Assembly (NCBI GenBank): GCA_013176395.1
Contig: JABMLP010000016.1
Location: 930,001 to 994,000 of the forward strand
Direction: 5' to 3'
Length of the DNA: 64,000 nt
DNA from: Venturia oleaginea
Lineage: Eukaryota; Ascomycota; Dothideomycetes; Venturiales; Venturiaceae
Positions 32,298 through 43,598 of the stretch are shown in pieces. The position numbers and the translations under genes are program-made. The notes under the pieces were generated by a model. That model made no database searches. It was not told where the DNA came from and saw only the letters and a program-made list of their open reading frames with translations. The stretch's first letter is position 1. The number at the start of each line of letters is the position of its first letter.

Positions 32298-33128
32298 TTT
32301 GGTGGGGGAGGGGGGAGGGCGGAGAGGGCGGAGGCGGTGGTGTTTGGACTTTGGGTTTTGGTTTTGGAGTGGGGAGGATGGTGTTTGGGATCTTGATTTG
32401 AATAATGTTTTTTTGGGTGAGAGGGAGGGGTAGGCGGAGGCGAGGCGAAGGCGAAGGATTGTATGTAGTAAGTAATATGTTAATCGATATAATTGGTACC
32501 CCTATCTATACTCCACACCCCGTATTGTCTTCTCCTCGAATCGTGTATATTGCCCAGCACCTTTCTGCAAAAGGGTGGTCTCGTTTGTAAACTGGATGCG
32601 GAAGAAATGAGACGACGCTGTGATGTCGTTATACTACTCCATCTCCCTCGCATTATGTAGATTCGTAGATAGTCAAGATGTTTCGAGGATGGAAATGGAT
32701 GATGAAAGGTTAGATATCTGGTATTGACTTCTGAAAACGCTATTCGAGCGGATCTCCATACTCGTTGGTATGTAAGAGGACGTATCGTTGAAGAATCGAA
32801 TAATGTTCGGCTTTAAATATGTTGATCTTAGGGGGACGAGGGTGTGACGATCAAATGACCGTTGTTTATATGAAGAAATGTGAATGGTCTGCTATGAACT
32901 GATAGTGCGGCCGATATAAAGCCCTTCGTAGCTGGTTATGAGAATTGTTTCGTCAGAAATATTCAAGTATATCAAATCGACTCGATCGGGGCACTTGAAG
33001 GAACTTCTTTCACTTCAAATTCCCATGATTTCGTACACTTGGACGTTCCTGGTTTACGTGCGACGCGTCTATAATTTCAGGTCGGTGCGCATTAGACAAG
33101 ACGATTTTGTGTTACTCCTCGGCCATAG
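32298..33128. other. Intergenic region
   Basis: Between convergent genes. It is G-rich just after the SprT-like stop, then AT-rich. No gene is supported. Confidence 0.4.
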
Positions 33129-35125
33129 CTAGGTTTTGACGACCTGATACTCCCAGCCTAAACTAGATTGTGTCGTGAATCCCACTCTCTTCACCTCTCC
33201 AGGTCCAAAGTGGCCACGAAGCTCTTCAAATCTGTCCTCGATCATGCCACCTCTTCTAGCGAAATCGTTATCTACCAAGTCGGAAGATTCAAAACTCGTT
33301 GCAGCAAGCCCATGGATGCTCAGTTGTGATTGGATATCCGCGACATCTCCAGATGTATTACGGACCGCAACGGTAGTAAGAATAATAGACAGGAGCACAT
33401 AAAGCCCTGCCAGAGCGACGAGCGTCCAAAGAGGCGCTTTAGGAACACAGGTCACCAAAGAGACTGTTCGCTCTTGTTCAGTGAGCGTCTCCACCGGGCC
33501 CAAGGCAACGCTTCCGAATGCAAGAGTAACTCGACTGTATGCATCTGCAAAGCTTTGAGACATCTGCTTGGCCGAATCACTTGAAAACAAAGCATAGGAG
33601 AAGCCACTTTGAATGAATGACTGGAGAGTCGCTTGTTTTGAAGCAGAGGACAGGAGAGAAAAGATCGTCGGCCCGTTAATGCTTTGCGACATATTGAGAT
33701 CGCTTGGGTGATGGTCTTCAATAGTGATGGTGCCGTTGATGGAGGTGTAGATGATGTCATGTACTGTGGTGTTGCACCGAAGAATAGTATTTGAGACAAA
33801 AAAGCTTCCGGTTACCATGTCAGGATCTTTGAGTAATGCGTCTCTGACTTTCTCGGTCCCAACTGCTTGCAAAACAAAGTTGTACGGATTCGGTAAATTG
33901 TACTGGATTTTGCTGGTATTTGCTGGCAGTGAGTTTGGAAATAGGGTCCAGTTCCACGCTGAGCCACCTTGATATATGCCTATTCTGCCGGAGAATTCGG
34001 AAGGAAATCCGACCGACTTTGGGCAGCGAAACTCAGAATTACTGAAGCCCATGCCTCCAGTACTATTCATACATTTCTTGGCAATGTTTTCACATTGGGT
34101 TGAGACTCCGATCGATTCTGCCCTCCAGTCGAGGTTGGGATGTGGGTTAGAAGGTACGAGCAATGAGATAGTCATCCCGTTAACGGACGCTGCGGTGATA
34201 TTGTTCAGAGCCCCGCTGGCACCTTGAGCAAGTTTGTAGCCCTCGCTAGAATTGACTGGATAGTATGACTGATCTGCCGAGGCCATCGTGCAAGGAAGTC
34301 TGTCTGCTGGGCTTGGCTCTTGGTTTTGATACATAAATTATTTCCTCAAATATGACAGGCGGCATGATTCGGAAATTTCTCTGCTGAGAGCCTGTGCTGG
34401 AGATGTAGAAGGTCCTATGTGAGTGTAGAGGATGCTTTGTGTCGCCTTGTGAAACCATGCATCCCCCAGTTGGCATAACAATCTAAAAGATAACCATTAA
34501 CAAGAATCTGACGTGCTTGAAAAGTATAATCGACGTACCCAAGAGCTATTATGCAAACAAGAGAAAAGGTCGCAAGTTTAAGCTCTTTGCTTAGTGGCGA
34601 AACACGCTTTTTTCTCGACCGTGTCACATAGCATATCCAGCTCCACAACGAGCCTATACTGCCACCAACCAGGCCTACAAGCAAGCCTGCTTGATAGGGA
34701 GTGGGTAATTCATGCACGGCTTCCTTTGACTTCGACTTCAAGCTCCTGGCGATTCGAAACGACAGAAGAAACATGAGGGGAACGGCCACATAAGCCGCAA
34801 AGGTACTCAGAAGCGATGCCAGAAAGGTTAATGTTGTCGCGCTGAATGTTATCTGAAAAGAAGGCTGGGAGCAGGAGCCCTGGGCGATAAGATCTGAAGG
34901 TAAGAGGATGTCGCTTTGTGCAGTACGGTGGGAACTGATGATAGAAAGCAATGCTATCACAATGGCAATGACTGGTATTGCGACGAAAGCCGATGCAAGG
35001 GCAATGTCGAGATGTTGCGCAGATGAACGTCGGGGTTGTCCGCCATCCAGTTTCTCATCGACGGTCTTTTCTTGAGAGTTGCGCGTCGGTCTTGTTGTCG
35101 TGTTCAACAGAGGCGAGGACGCCAT
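33129..35125 (-). pseudogene. Fungal multi-pass membrane protein gene with in-frame stop
   Basis: The ATG is at 35125. Exon 1 runs to 34539 and the intron is 34483-34538 (GTACGT...TTTTAG). Exon 2 then continues GLLCQLGDAWFHKATQSILY. The first part has membrane helices (IALASAFVAIPVIAIVIALL; TFLASLLSTFAAYVAVPLMF; GLLVGLVGGSIGSLW) and resembles DUF3176-type fungal proteins. At 34338-34340 the frame meets TAA, then continues unbroken for 401 codons with an N-glycosylated ectodomain (many NxS/T), a helix (LWTLVALAGLYVLLSIIL) and a short tail to the stop at 33129. I found no plausible donor before the TAA that would remove it. The two halves look like one protein of about 645 residues broken by one codon. 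Alternatives are two separate genes, readthrough or an assembly error. Confidence 0.55.
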
Positions 35126-37132
35126 TTTGGTCTAAAGTTGTTCAAGGAGAGCGTTGAGACGACTGCGATTCAGCTAGGAGTCTCGTCTTCTTGTGCGGGG
35201 TCCAGATGTTCGAATCCATCACAGCCGCCTGGTCGACTTTCAAAGATAGTCCTGGTGGCTGTGAAAATGCCAAGGAACATGGGCACCAACCGTTGTGCAA
35301 CTGCATGGTTGGGCATCCTTGAGGCGCTTATCCCTCGTACTCTAGAGCGAGCAACGTTTCAGCCAGATTGTCTGTCGTTGCTGACAAGAGCGCGAAGCTA
35401 AGACAGAAAGGCGCCACTCCGTTGTGATGTGCTTCCGGATGGGTGAGACTTGAGGAATGAGAAATGAAGATGAGACGGGAGGATGAGAGTGTCAGGGGTC
35501 ACAGGACTCTAACCGTATTTGGTGCCGAGGTGTTGTATAGTGAGAAATTGTTGCTCTCTCTCTCTCTCACTATGAGGCAGTGTATCACCTTCTCTTACTC
35601 GTAAAGTAATATTGCTCTGGTGATGCCTTCAGTTCGTCGTGCTTTATGGATATAGCAGCTACATGAGCCCTCCCAGAGCTCTCGAATCCGCAAACCCATC
35701 CCGCCTCCTGTCTCCCACGCCCCATCAACCTCTCCATACTCTGATCTGCTGCTTTTATCACAGATTCAACTCGTGGCTGTCGGCAGAACAATGTACCCAA
35801 GTCTCGCCTAATACGCAACAAAATCAGACGGATCTACATCAAATAGTAACCATCTTCTTGCGGTTCGAGCATCACAGCATGAAAAATCACAACCTGTTGG
35901 TGTGGAAGGGCTAATAATTATGTTCATACATGTTCTCTCTGAACCCCTAAGAGGACAACCAGTGAGAAAGATGTCGTATTTGCAGAAGCTCTAAATGATT
36001 TTCAAGGAAGCTTACCCAAAAATCTCCAATCAGCTTGTGTGGACGAAGAGCAGCTTCCTGATAATAAGACTATCCACGATAAAAAGTGACAAGGGGAAAA
36101 TCGATCATTCTGAAACGGTTTTAGTCCTACAGTAGTACATTCCATCACGCCTGGGTAAATAGAGAACCATGGCCAAGAATCTAGATTGATTTTTCCAACT
36201 AGAGTAGCCTCATCACCTGCGCGTGGTGGAGAGCTCCTAATGGCTGTATTTGGCTGAAAAAGGCTCATTCTATGGCTAGACAAAGGCCAGATTTCAGCAT
36301 ACAATTGTGGTGTTACAATTAATTTATCTAGCGTGATTCTATATACTTGGGGGAAACAGCAGCAGTGAAGTTGTCGACCATAACGCAAAGTGGGAGACGA
36401 AACCCTGTAACGTTGTCAACCCCATGAATCGGAAAGCCATCACTCTCGCTCACAAAGCAAATGGAAAAGGCATTTTTTGCTGGGGAAAATTCAGACGTAG
36501 TAGCGAAGGCAAGGACGAGGCTCAGTGGAAACACTCTAAGAAGCTACTGGCGACCGGTAATAGGACGCCGGCCTTTATGATGCGCAATGACCATCGGGAG
36601 GAGTTGGGACATACGGAGATTCAAGAGATTTGGATTTTGCCCCTAGGCTCGGCCCCGGAATTGGATTGTTTTCATATGATCTTGCGAGTTGGACGCGCGG
36701 AAGAGGGAAATGGGGGCAACTTGAAGGTTGTTGCGGAGAGGTTGATAAACTCGCCGAGGCTATGACTGTTGACAGACTTTAAGTCGTGGATTGTTCGACT
36801 GATGCGGATCGTGGCAGTAGCTATCGTTGCAAACAGTATCCGGCATTAGTTTGGCGTACTCGGAGTTTCTGTGGCCGTAGCTATTAGTCTGTCAATCATA
36901 GTCCAAGTAATCCCTTCTTGCTGTGTTTCATGCTCACAAGTTTCATCCGCAACCAGTCATTCTCACATACGGAGGGAAATTTCGAGCGCCACAAACCCCA
37001 ACAATCTCGCTATGAACTATCCTTCCCATTTTCAATCACAACATTCAAACGCACCCCTCAGAAACATTCTCCATACTCCAAACCACACACTAAAAAGACC
37101 ATCAAACCCAAAACCCCAACCCCCACACCAAA
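35126..37132. other. Intergenic region
   Basis: A CT microsatellite lies near 35551-35568. The plus-strand frame at 36424-36765 (113 codons) has an ATG but no recognisable domain, so it was not called. C/A-rich sequence at 37000-37130 looks like the leader of the gene at 37133. Confidence 0.4.
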
Positions 37133-37477
37133 ATGATGACAATCCAATACACCCTAATCGCCCTCCTTTTCTGGACCGAAATGGCCCTAGTAACCAACTT
37201 AATCCTCTCCTCCTACCTCCCCAAATTCCCCATCAAAAAACACAAATTCTGGGCCTGGGTCAGAACCAACAAGTTCGCGCGAAATTGTCTAACCACAACA
37301 AAATTTGGCCTCTGCATCGTCTTCATCTTTGACTTGGATAGTTGGAGGAAAGTCGTTGCTCATGGGGGCAGTCTGGGGAAAGGGTACAAAAGTGGTAGAG
37401 TAATGAGTAGAAGCGGAACGATTTGCCCAAATCCCATTTCTTTAAGCGGTTGCGTCGCAATCCATCTCCAGTGGTAG
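37133..37477 (+). CDS. Short membrane protein resembling the BAP31/Yet N-terminus
   Basis: An ATG pair at 37133/37136 follows a long C/A-rich leader. The protein begins MMTIQYTLIALLFWTEMAL. The YxL...LL...EMAL helix, a positively charged loop (KKHKFWAWVRTNKFARN) and a second helix ending FIFDLDSWRKV recall the first two membrane segments of BAP31/Yet endoplasmic-reticulum proteins. The third helix and coiled-coil tail of the family are absent. The last 35 residues are not family-like, so the gene is truncated or continues through an unrecognised exon. It is tail-to-tail with the membrane gene ending at 37506. A second BAP31-like fragment occurs at 44586-45217. Confidence 0.35.
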   Translation: MMTIQYTLIALLFWTEMALVTNLILSSYLPKFPIKKHKFWAWVRTNKFARNCLTTTKFGLCIVFIFDLDSWRKVVAHGGSLGKGYKSGRVMSRSGTICPNPISLSGCVAIHLQW

Positions 37478-37505
37478 AACACAGCCAGCTGCGAAATTCC
37501 ATATG

Positions 37506-38922
37506 TTATGTCAAAAAGAAGCACAGCCATATAATTTGGTACAGAAACGATCCGTTCGAATCATTCTGGAAGTCGTGTTGAACCTTAGGCGAGATCTTCG
37601 GTTTTCCAAGCGCGCATCGAAGGATTTCCCAAGCTGTCCAGTGACCTCGGAAGCGACGAGCTCGTGGACAGTATATCTCCAGTAGTCGAGATCCATACCC
37701 GCTTATTAACCAGTAAAGAAGCAGGATTAGCACAATATTTCCACGTGCTTCCAAGTTTTTGATAGCGCAAGCAAATAGATATTGGTATAGGGTGGTGGTG
37801 TTGAAAGACAACACCAGAGCTGGTACGAGGAGTGTGAACAACCCGAGCATTGCCCCAACCCGCCAATTCCGAACTACCTTGTGCTTGTCGAAGTAACCTC
37901 GTAGGACTGTCAAGGTCGCCAAATGAGCTGTGCAAGAAAGCCAGCTGAGATTGAGCGCAGTATCGAAAGAAAAATGTGAGATGGTGCAAATTCTCGCATA
38001 CGCGGCCACCAAAACTGCAATGCCGGTGACTAGTTGCTGATCGATCAGAACCAGCATGAACCGCTGAACACCATCAATTCTTGCCTGTCGGTTTTCGGCT
38101 GCCACCTTGTCAGACGGAGGCCCTGACGCAGGTCTGTATTCTTTAATCCGACACAACCAATATAGTCGTCTGAGAAACTGATCGTCCACTGCATTGGATC
38201 GACTCTCTGGGAGAGATTTTGTGACATAGGCGAATACAACAGTGAGTACAGTAAGGGCGGCAGTTACAATGAAAGACGCGATGACCTGTTTGGGTTCATC
38301 ATCTATTGCAAAAAAGAGATAATAGAGATTGCGACTCACGCCATATCCAGCAATATCGGGATCGCTGGGATTTTCGGCTGTGCAGTTGGTGCTTGCGCCG
38401 CAGACGCTCTCAAACCAATTGGCCCATGGTGCCGATTTATTATAAGATGAAAGACTGTCTGGAAAGCCTGGATGACCTGTCATATTGATGCCTTGAATGT
38501 CAAACGGAAATGTCGGCGAACTATAAAGACATGCGATCATCAGCTATGCATGGGAAAGAGGCTGTGTCCTAAGCTCCCAAGCAGGCAGAACTTACGCAAG
38601 ATGCACTGGGGCGTGTGCTTCAAGATCCGTGAGCCCCTACCGCTGAGGTTGCACGAAGGCATGCCACCGACAAAAAATGAATGGCTGAACGCAGCAGTAG
38701 TCAATTTGAACGCCTCCAGATATTGTAAACCTTGCTCTTTTACCTCGCATGCCGCTGCGCAGCAGTGCCTCAGCCACCCTGAATCGGCAGCATTCTAGAT
38801 AGCCTGGTTTCTATCAGAAGATCCAGCCTGATCTTCTTTGTGTGGCTGAAAGACAATGGATGAAGCCTCGTTGTAGCTGTACCAAAAGCTAAACCATGGT
38901 CCTTTAACGCATTGATAGACCT
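37506..38922 (-). pseudogene. Fungal multi-pass membrane protein gene, possible in-frame stop
   Basis: The solid part is 38540-37506: an ectodomain (SAPWANWFESVCGASTNC), then about six membrane helices (VIASFIVTAALTVLTVVF; LVTGIAVLVAAYA; GAMLGLFTLLVPALVL; IVLILLLYWLISGYG). This matches a large uncharacterised fungal membrane family. Upstream, in one frame, are CVKGPWFSFWYSYNEASS (near 38900) and WLRHCCAAACEVKEQG...FSHSFFVGGMPSC. They are separated by TAG at 38795-38797 and followed by a GTAAGT donor at 38595. The N-terminal region thus appears to belong to the gene. I could not find a splice that removes the TAG or an acceptor that restores the exact phase, and the start codon is unresolved. 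Confidence 0.5.
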
Positions 38923-39116
38923 TGACAGGTTATTGTACCTAAGGGACAGTATGTAAATGATAGTTCCTCGGTGAATTCGATGCCATTGAGACTTGGGGTT
39001 GTTGTCGTGATGTTGCCGAGGTGAGTATGTTTTGGTTTCATCTCAACCTCACCAAGCAACCTTCAACATCCTCCTCATCTATACTGAAACCACCAATCCC
39101 ACTACAATAGATAACA

Positions 39117-39764
39117 ATGACAGACTCCAACTGGCCACCAAGGCGCGGTCTCAGTACCCCAACGACTCCCTACTCCAGCGCAATCCTCACCCTCTCCTCT
39201 TCAACCCCCATCTCCGCACCCGCCCCTCTCGTCCTCTCCATCCTTCGAGACACATCCCGCTACCCAGAATGGAATACATGGTGTCCCAAAGTCGATATAC
39301 TCTCACAGCCCACGGGCACACCTTCACACTCAAAGATACTGGAGAGGGATACATCGATGCTCCTACACCCAATAATGGACGCGTCAAAACCTGAAAAAGA
39401 TACGCCCACGCAATTGAGGATAACCGATATCTCGACCCCCGATTCGCCTTCTTCATACATAAGCCAGGAAGCATTGGATGAGGATCCAGGCTTTACTTCC
39501 GATTTAAGCAAGGTCTATCGAATCAGTTGGAAGGGTGAGGGTGGGTTCACTAGTATGGGCCTGTATACTGAGAGATTTCATGAGATCATTGTGATCAATG
39601 ATGGGGGTTGTGAGGTTAGGACTTGGGAAGTGATGGGCGGATTTTTGGCGAGGACAGTAAAATGGATGTACAAAAAGACACTTGAGGAGAAATTTGAGCT
39701 TTGGTGCAAAGACCTGAAGAAAGTGAGCGAGGAGAGGGCGAAAGAGACGGCGAGGGAAAGCTGA
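39117..39764 (+). CDS. SRPBCC/START-like domain protein
   Basis: One exon, 215 residues, ATG in good context (AACAATGACAG). The order fits a polyketide-cyclase/START-like lipid-binding fold: SAPAPLVLSILRDTSRYPEWNTWCPKV (the helix-grip start with the conserved YPEWN), then strands KVYRISWKG...RFHEIIVINDGG, and a C-terminal helix KFELWCKDLKKVSEERA. Such domains bind hydrophobic small molecules. The ligand is unknown and there is no signal peptide or membrane helix. Confidence 0.65.
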   Translation: MTDSNWPPRRGLSTPTTPYSSAILTLSSSTPISAPAPLVLSILRDTSRYPEWNTWCPKVDILSQPTGTPSHSKILERDTSMLLHPIMDASKPEKDTPTQLRITDISTPDSPSSYISQEALDEDPGFTSDLSKVYRISWKGEGGFTSMGLYTERFHEIIVINDGGCEVRTWEVMGGFLARTVKWMYKKTLEEKFELWCKDLKKVSEERAKETARES

Positions 39765-42115
39765 ATGTTGACGGACAATGGTCCTGAAGCTCGACATGAG
39801 TTTGGCGCACAATTTCAATCTTGGTTGCCTCGCCATTATTGTACGTCTCGAGAGTTCAGTCCTGTAGTTTGGATATTTTGAAGACACGCGTGTTGGAGAT
39901 GGCCTACATCTTGATCTAGCTTCTGTCCCCCTCCTAATAAATACATGCAACAGGACTGCATTTTCGAGATCTATGAGACGGAAATTCTCGTCATCCACAG
40001 CATGTTGTTGAAATAGGACGCTTTGGCGTTGTCAATACCAGTAAAGATGCCAAAACTCCAATGTACCACGGTCTCAGAATTACGCGCGAGACGAGTGCCT
40101 CCTTAGAGACCTACGATATCCACGACAAATCTGTGGAAGCTCGCTTTTGATCAATTTTTTATTGAAAAGAACCTTCAATCCATGAGATTCCTTGAGACAT
40201 AGTGATTAAATTTGAGTGCTCGAGGCGTAGCAAGCAAGGTGATTTCTGGGGTACGAAATACATATTTACAGTTCTGTCAGCTCGAAAAATCATCCAGAAA
40301 ACGATCGCAACGTTCTGCACTCTCTCATTCTGATTAACTTTTCGGTACATTCGGTTGCTAGTCTAAGTCATGAATGCTTGCTAGTAGTCTGTACGTACGG
40401 CACGCCCTTTGACCTAGCACACAACTCCGTTTTGTCATAATCACACGCCCAAGGTGGCTAACATTATTTAGACTGGCAAACTAATATCATGAAAATATAC
40501 TAATATCATGAAAATATAAGGCAGCGTGTAACAGGACTCTTTTTTCTCCTTCATCGGCAATCAATCACACCAGAACCAGAACAAGCATAGCTTTCCCAAA
40601 CCGCTAAATTTCAGATAACAGACACGATTTTAAATGACCTACTCGAAAACTTCGTAACACGACAACACAATGCCAACCTATGAAGGCTAGTCTTGTTATA
40701 GGTGCGGAGTTCAGACGCCCATTAAGTCTATCTTCAAAGCACACGCAGATGGACACAGGGGATCTTCAAAGTTCTATATTTGTGCGTGGTGTGGCCGCTC
40801 CCTTCAGGTATGGTCATATTTCAGAGAGCATGTTGGGGTTTGTGAATACAGGGAGATGTGAGTTTACGAGGTACTACGAACGGGGAGAGCACCCTGGAAA
40901 GGCCTCTTTCTGGATTTGAATTGTGGATTCTAGATTTGGGTTGAAAGCTAGCGCTGCTTTGATTGGTTCATCTAGTTTGACTTTGCTTTGGCGGATTCAT
41001 ATATGGGTTTGAGGGTTTGGTTGCTGACTGATCGTGTCTGTCATTCTTTTGATCAATCGATTTTTGAATGTTTTGTTGGCTATAGGTTCATGCACCTCTT
41101 TGTTCTCATGCACACGTTATATCCCTACGCTAATAACAGCTAGTATAAAACGAGAATCTGACTATCTTAGCTGCATTCAGTGAGTTTGTGAAGGGCGGGA
41201 AAACGGAACATGTTGCGCTACAGCAAGAGGACGCCTTCAAACGTGTGTCGATGGCAATATGATTCCGTGGAATGAAGCACGATCTTGTATCACAGGAGAT
41301 TCGAAAGTTTAAAATCACAGAGTAATCGTCAGGAGAGATTGCGTCAACAATGTCGTGAATCCTATTTCGACATCCGCTCGCTAACAGTATCATTTCGGAT
41401 ACCATTTCAATCCATGCTTGCTGAGAACCCGGGTGTACATCTCTACCATATACCTCACCTGTATCTCTAGGCATTCTCAAAGTAATCACCCACTTTGTTC
41501 AAACCCAGGCCAAATTCCCCCCTCAGAGAATCGTACCAAGCTCAGTTTCACATCTCTCTACCTTTAACTGTATAATTGGCGTGTAGAGATCAAGCTGGTG
41601 GCCATCCGCGATCGACGTGCGTGGAAATATGCATCTTCCATTTCTCTTCATCGTCGCATGGATATCTATATTTCTTGCGGTAGTGGCGTGCTTCATCAGG
41701 CATGGTGGATGATTCGTTTGGTTCTTGGTAGGTAAGCTTGTGGTGGCCGAGTTTGCGATGGTGATGGTGCCAGTAGTTGTGGTTGTGGTGTCGGTCTCTT
41801 AGTAGGCTTTGCGCTTTGCCTGCTGACTATTTGTTGTTGTAGGAGTTGTTGATATTGCAGTAGTTGCTGATGTTGCAGTGGTTGTTGATAGTGTAGTTTC
41901 CTGTTAGAAAAGAAAGCAACCATAAGTCATGATTTTATACAGGCGAAAAGAAAATTACTGTGACGGACGCTGAGCGAATTTTTGTGATGAATTGCTGAGC
42001 CTGAATTTTGGTATCACTTAGGGTGATAAAGAATAACGCGCGCGTAAAGACAAAGAAAAGATAACAGATTATGAGTTGGTTGCTTGTACTGTGCTATTTT
42101 TTATCCACGTAAAGG
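39765..42115. other. Gene-poor stretch with small repeats
   Basis: A 19-bp direct tandem repeat (CTAATATCATGAAAATATA) lies at 40481-40499 and 40500-40518. A GTT/GCA-rich segment at 41700-41920 encodes a Gln-rich chance frame on the minus strand. No gene is supported. Confidence 0.45.
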
Positions 42116-42117
42116 TA

Positions 42118-43185
42118 ACGTGTTTCATCACTCACTTGGCCACCCCACTCACTTGGCCACCCCAACCACTAAATCTCAAGTCATCGTGCGATAAACCTCC
42201 CACCAATACAGCTTTTATTAAAATAATTGTAACAATACATTCTTTACGTATTTGAGCATCGATCAATCTTATGATCTTGAATACCGCAGCCACTACATGT
42301 TGGTAATGCTCGCTGTCGTACGACGACTTCCTGATCTTGAACACTATCTCCAGAGCTATTTTCGCATCCCTCGACCAAGAACTGACCCTGTTGAGCTTGT
42401 AAAACGCCTCCATATGCAATATATCGTCTAAGATACTGTTGCTTCTGTTTTCGTCGTTGGTTCTCTGTACGAAGCTTCCTATTCTCTTCTGCAAGTATTA
42501 CTGCTGAATTCATTGCGACTTGACATCTTTTGATGAGTTGACCAATTGCTTGACTACTTGGGCTCTGAGATTGGCGATGAAGAAGATTTCGGACGAGCTG
42601 AGCCTGCTGCTCAGGCTGAGCTATCGTACGAGGAGTTTCTGACGTCCACTGTGGCGCTACTCCATGGGGTGTACCTGGTGGTGAGGGCGTCTCTTCAACA
42701 CGCTGAAACCACGCGTTGATTGTCGCTGGATCTTCGCATTTTGCACGCTGTGAATGGAACTTACGATTCCACTTCGTACAAAGCTCCGGCTGAGCGTTGA
42801 TGAAGCGGGATACCCAGTTCTTCCCGACTAATGACGGTGGAGGATTCGTACCGCGTTTTTCGAGTAAAGCGTTTGCCATTCGTCGTACGTCGATAATTTG
42901 GGGCGGAAATCCTCGTCGATCAAGGTCTAGGATCCACTGAACCAGAGCCTGCTCTTCATGTATTTGTAACTTTCTCTTTTGGTGGTTAGATTCGCTTCGT
43001 GGTTTACCACCTTGAAGACGAGACTGAAGTGTAGATCGAGGAATATCGTACAGAAGTAATCTAGCCTCTTTGCAAGCCGATCCGGGGGTTGGTGTTGACA
43101 TTATCGCGATAATTGTACGAAGGGATTAGACTTTTTGGTTGGGTGGCCAAGTGAGTGGGGTGGCCAAGTGAATGGCGAAGCACGT
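42118..43185 (-). mobile_element. Internally deleted Fot1/pogo transposon
   Basis: The element is 1068 bp with inverted ends of about 50 bp, both starting ACGTG(T/C)TTC. Each end contains two copies of the 17-base unit ACTCACTTGGCCACCCC (left 42130-42163; right in reverse near 43140-43175). TA flanks both ends (42116-42117 and 43186-43187), the target duplication of Tc1/mariner-pogo elements. The inner sequence is one open reading frame that lacks the catalytic domain. Confidence 0.85.
42244..43101 (-). CDS. Pogo transposase derivative: DNA-binding domain fused to C-terminal tail, DDE missing
   Basis: The frame is intact at 285 codons with an ATG at 43101. The N-terminus has a psq-type helix (ARLLLYDIPRSTLQSRLQGG) and a CENP-B-type helix-turn-helix (EEQALVQWILDLDRRGFPPQ...VGKNWVSRFINAQPEL, ending INAWFQRVEE near residue 140). 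In full Fot1 transposases about 240 residues of DDE nuclease follow. Here the frame goes straight to the family C-terminal part (SETPRTIAQPEQQ...AVILAEENRKLRTENQRRK) and ends in a perfect CCHC knuckle, CSGCGIQDHKIDRC. An in-frame deletion is the simplest reading. The product could still bind the element ends and act as a repressor. Confidence 0.8.
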   Translation of the reverse strand: MSTPTPGSACKEARLLLYDIPRSTLQSRLQGGKPRSESNHQKRKLQIHEEQALVQWILDLDRRGFPPQIIDVRRMANALLEKRGTNPPPSLVGKNWVSRFINAQPELCTKWNRKFHSQRAKCEDPATINAWFQRVEETPSPPGTPHGVAPQWTSETPRTIAQPEQQAQLVRNLLHRQSQSPSSQAIGQLIKRCQVAMNSAVILAEENRKLRTENQRRKQKQQYLRRYIAYGGVLQAQQGQFLVEGCENSSGDSVQDQEVVVRQRALPTCSGCGIQDHKIDRCSNT

Positions 43186-43189
43186 TAGG

Positions 43190-43598
43190 TGTTACGTAGA
43201 GGCTATGACTCAAAGTAATCTAGCTGGATTTGGCTAATCCGTACAGTATGGTTCAAGTGGTCCGGGGCGACAGTATCATATCAAACAAGTGAAGCGAAGT
43301 TTGCAGGATATAAGAGTCGTGAATTGTGCTAAGTAACTAAAAGCAATAGCGAAGTAACTAGAGAGTGAAGATACGAGACACTGAGGGAGCAGAGTCTCGT
43401 CCGTTATATAGAGATCCATCTCTTAAGAAATCCTGGCTCGTGGCGCTCACAACGCTCGCAATCGAGCGTGTCGAGCGCTCGCTTTGCCAAGGCTCGAGCG
43501 TTCACATGATCCTTCCGATCCCGTGTAACAACTTACTAATCACAAAGGAAACGCGCCATACATGTCACTAAACGTTCCACGTGACAGTATCCGTAACA
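43190..43598 (-). repeat. Solo LTR, family 2, copy A
   Basis: The 409-bp unit has TGTTACG...CGTAACA ends and is alignable in reverse orientation to copy B at 53666-54115. Shared blocks include the run from GGATTAGCCAAATCCAGCTA to the GAGTCATAGCCTCT end, and the AGTTACTTAGCACAATTCAC block. No clear 5-bp duplication flanks it (TTAGG versus CAATA). It starts only 2 bases after the pogo element's TA. Confidence 0.75.
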
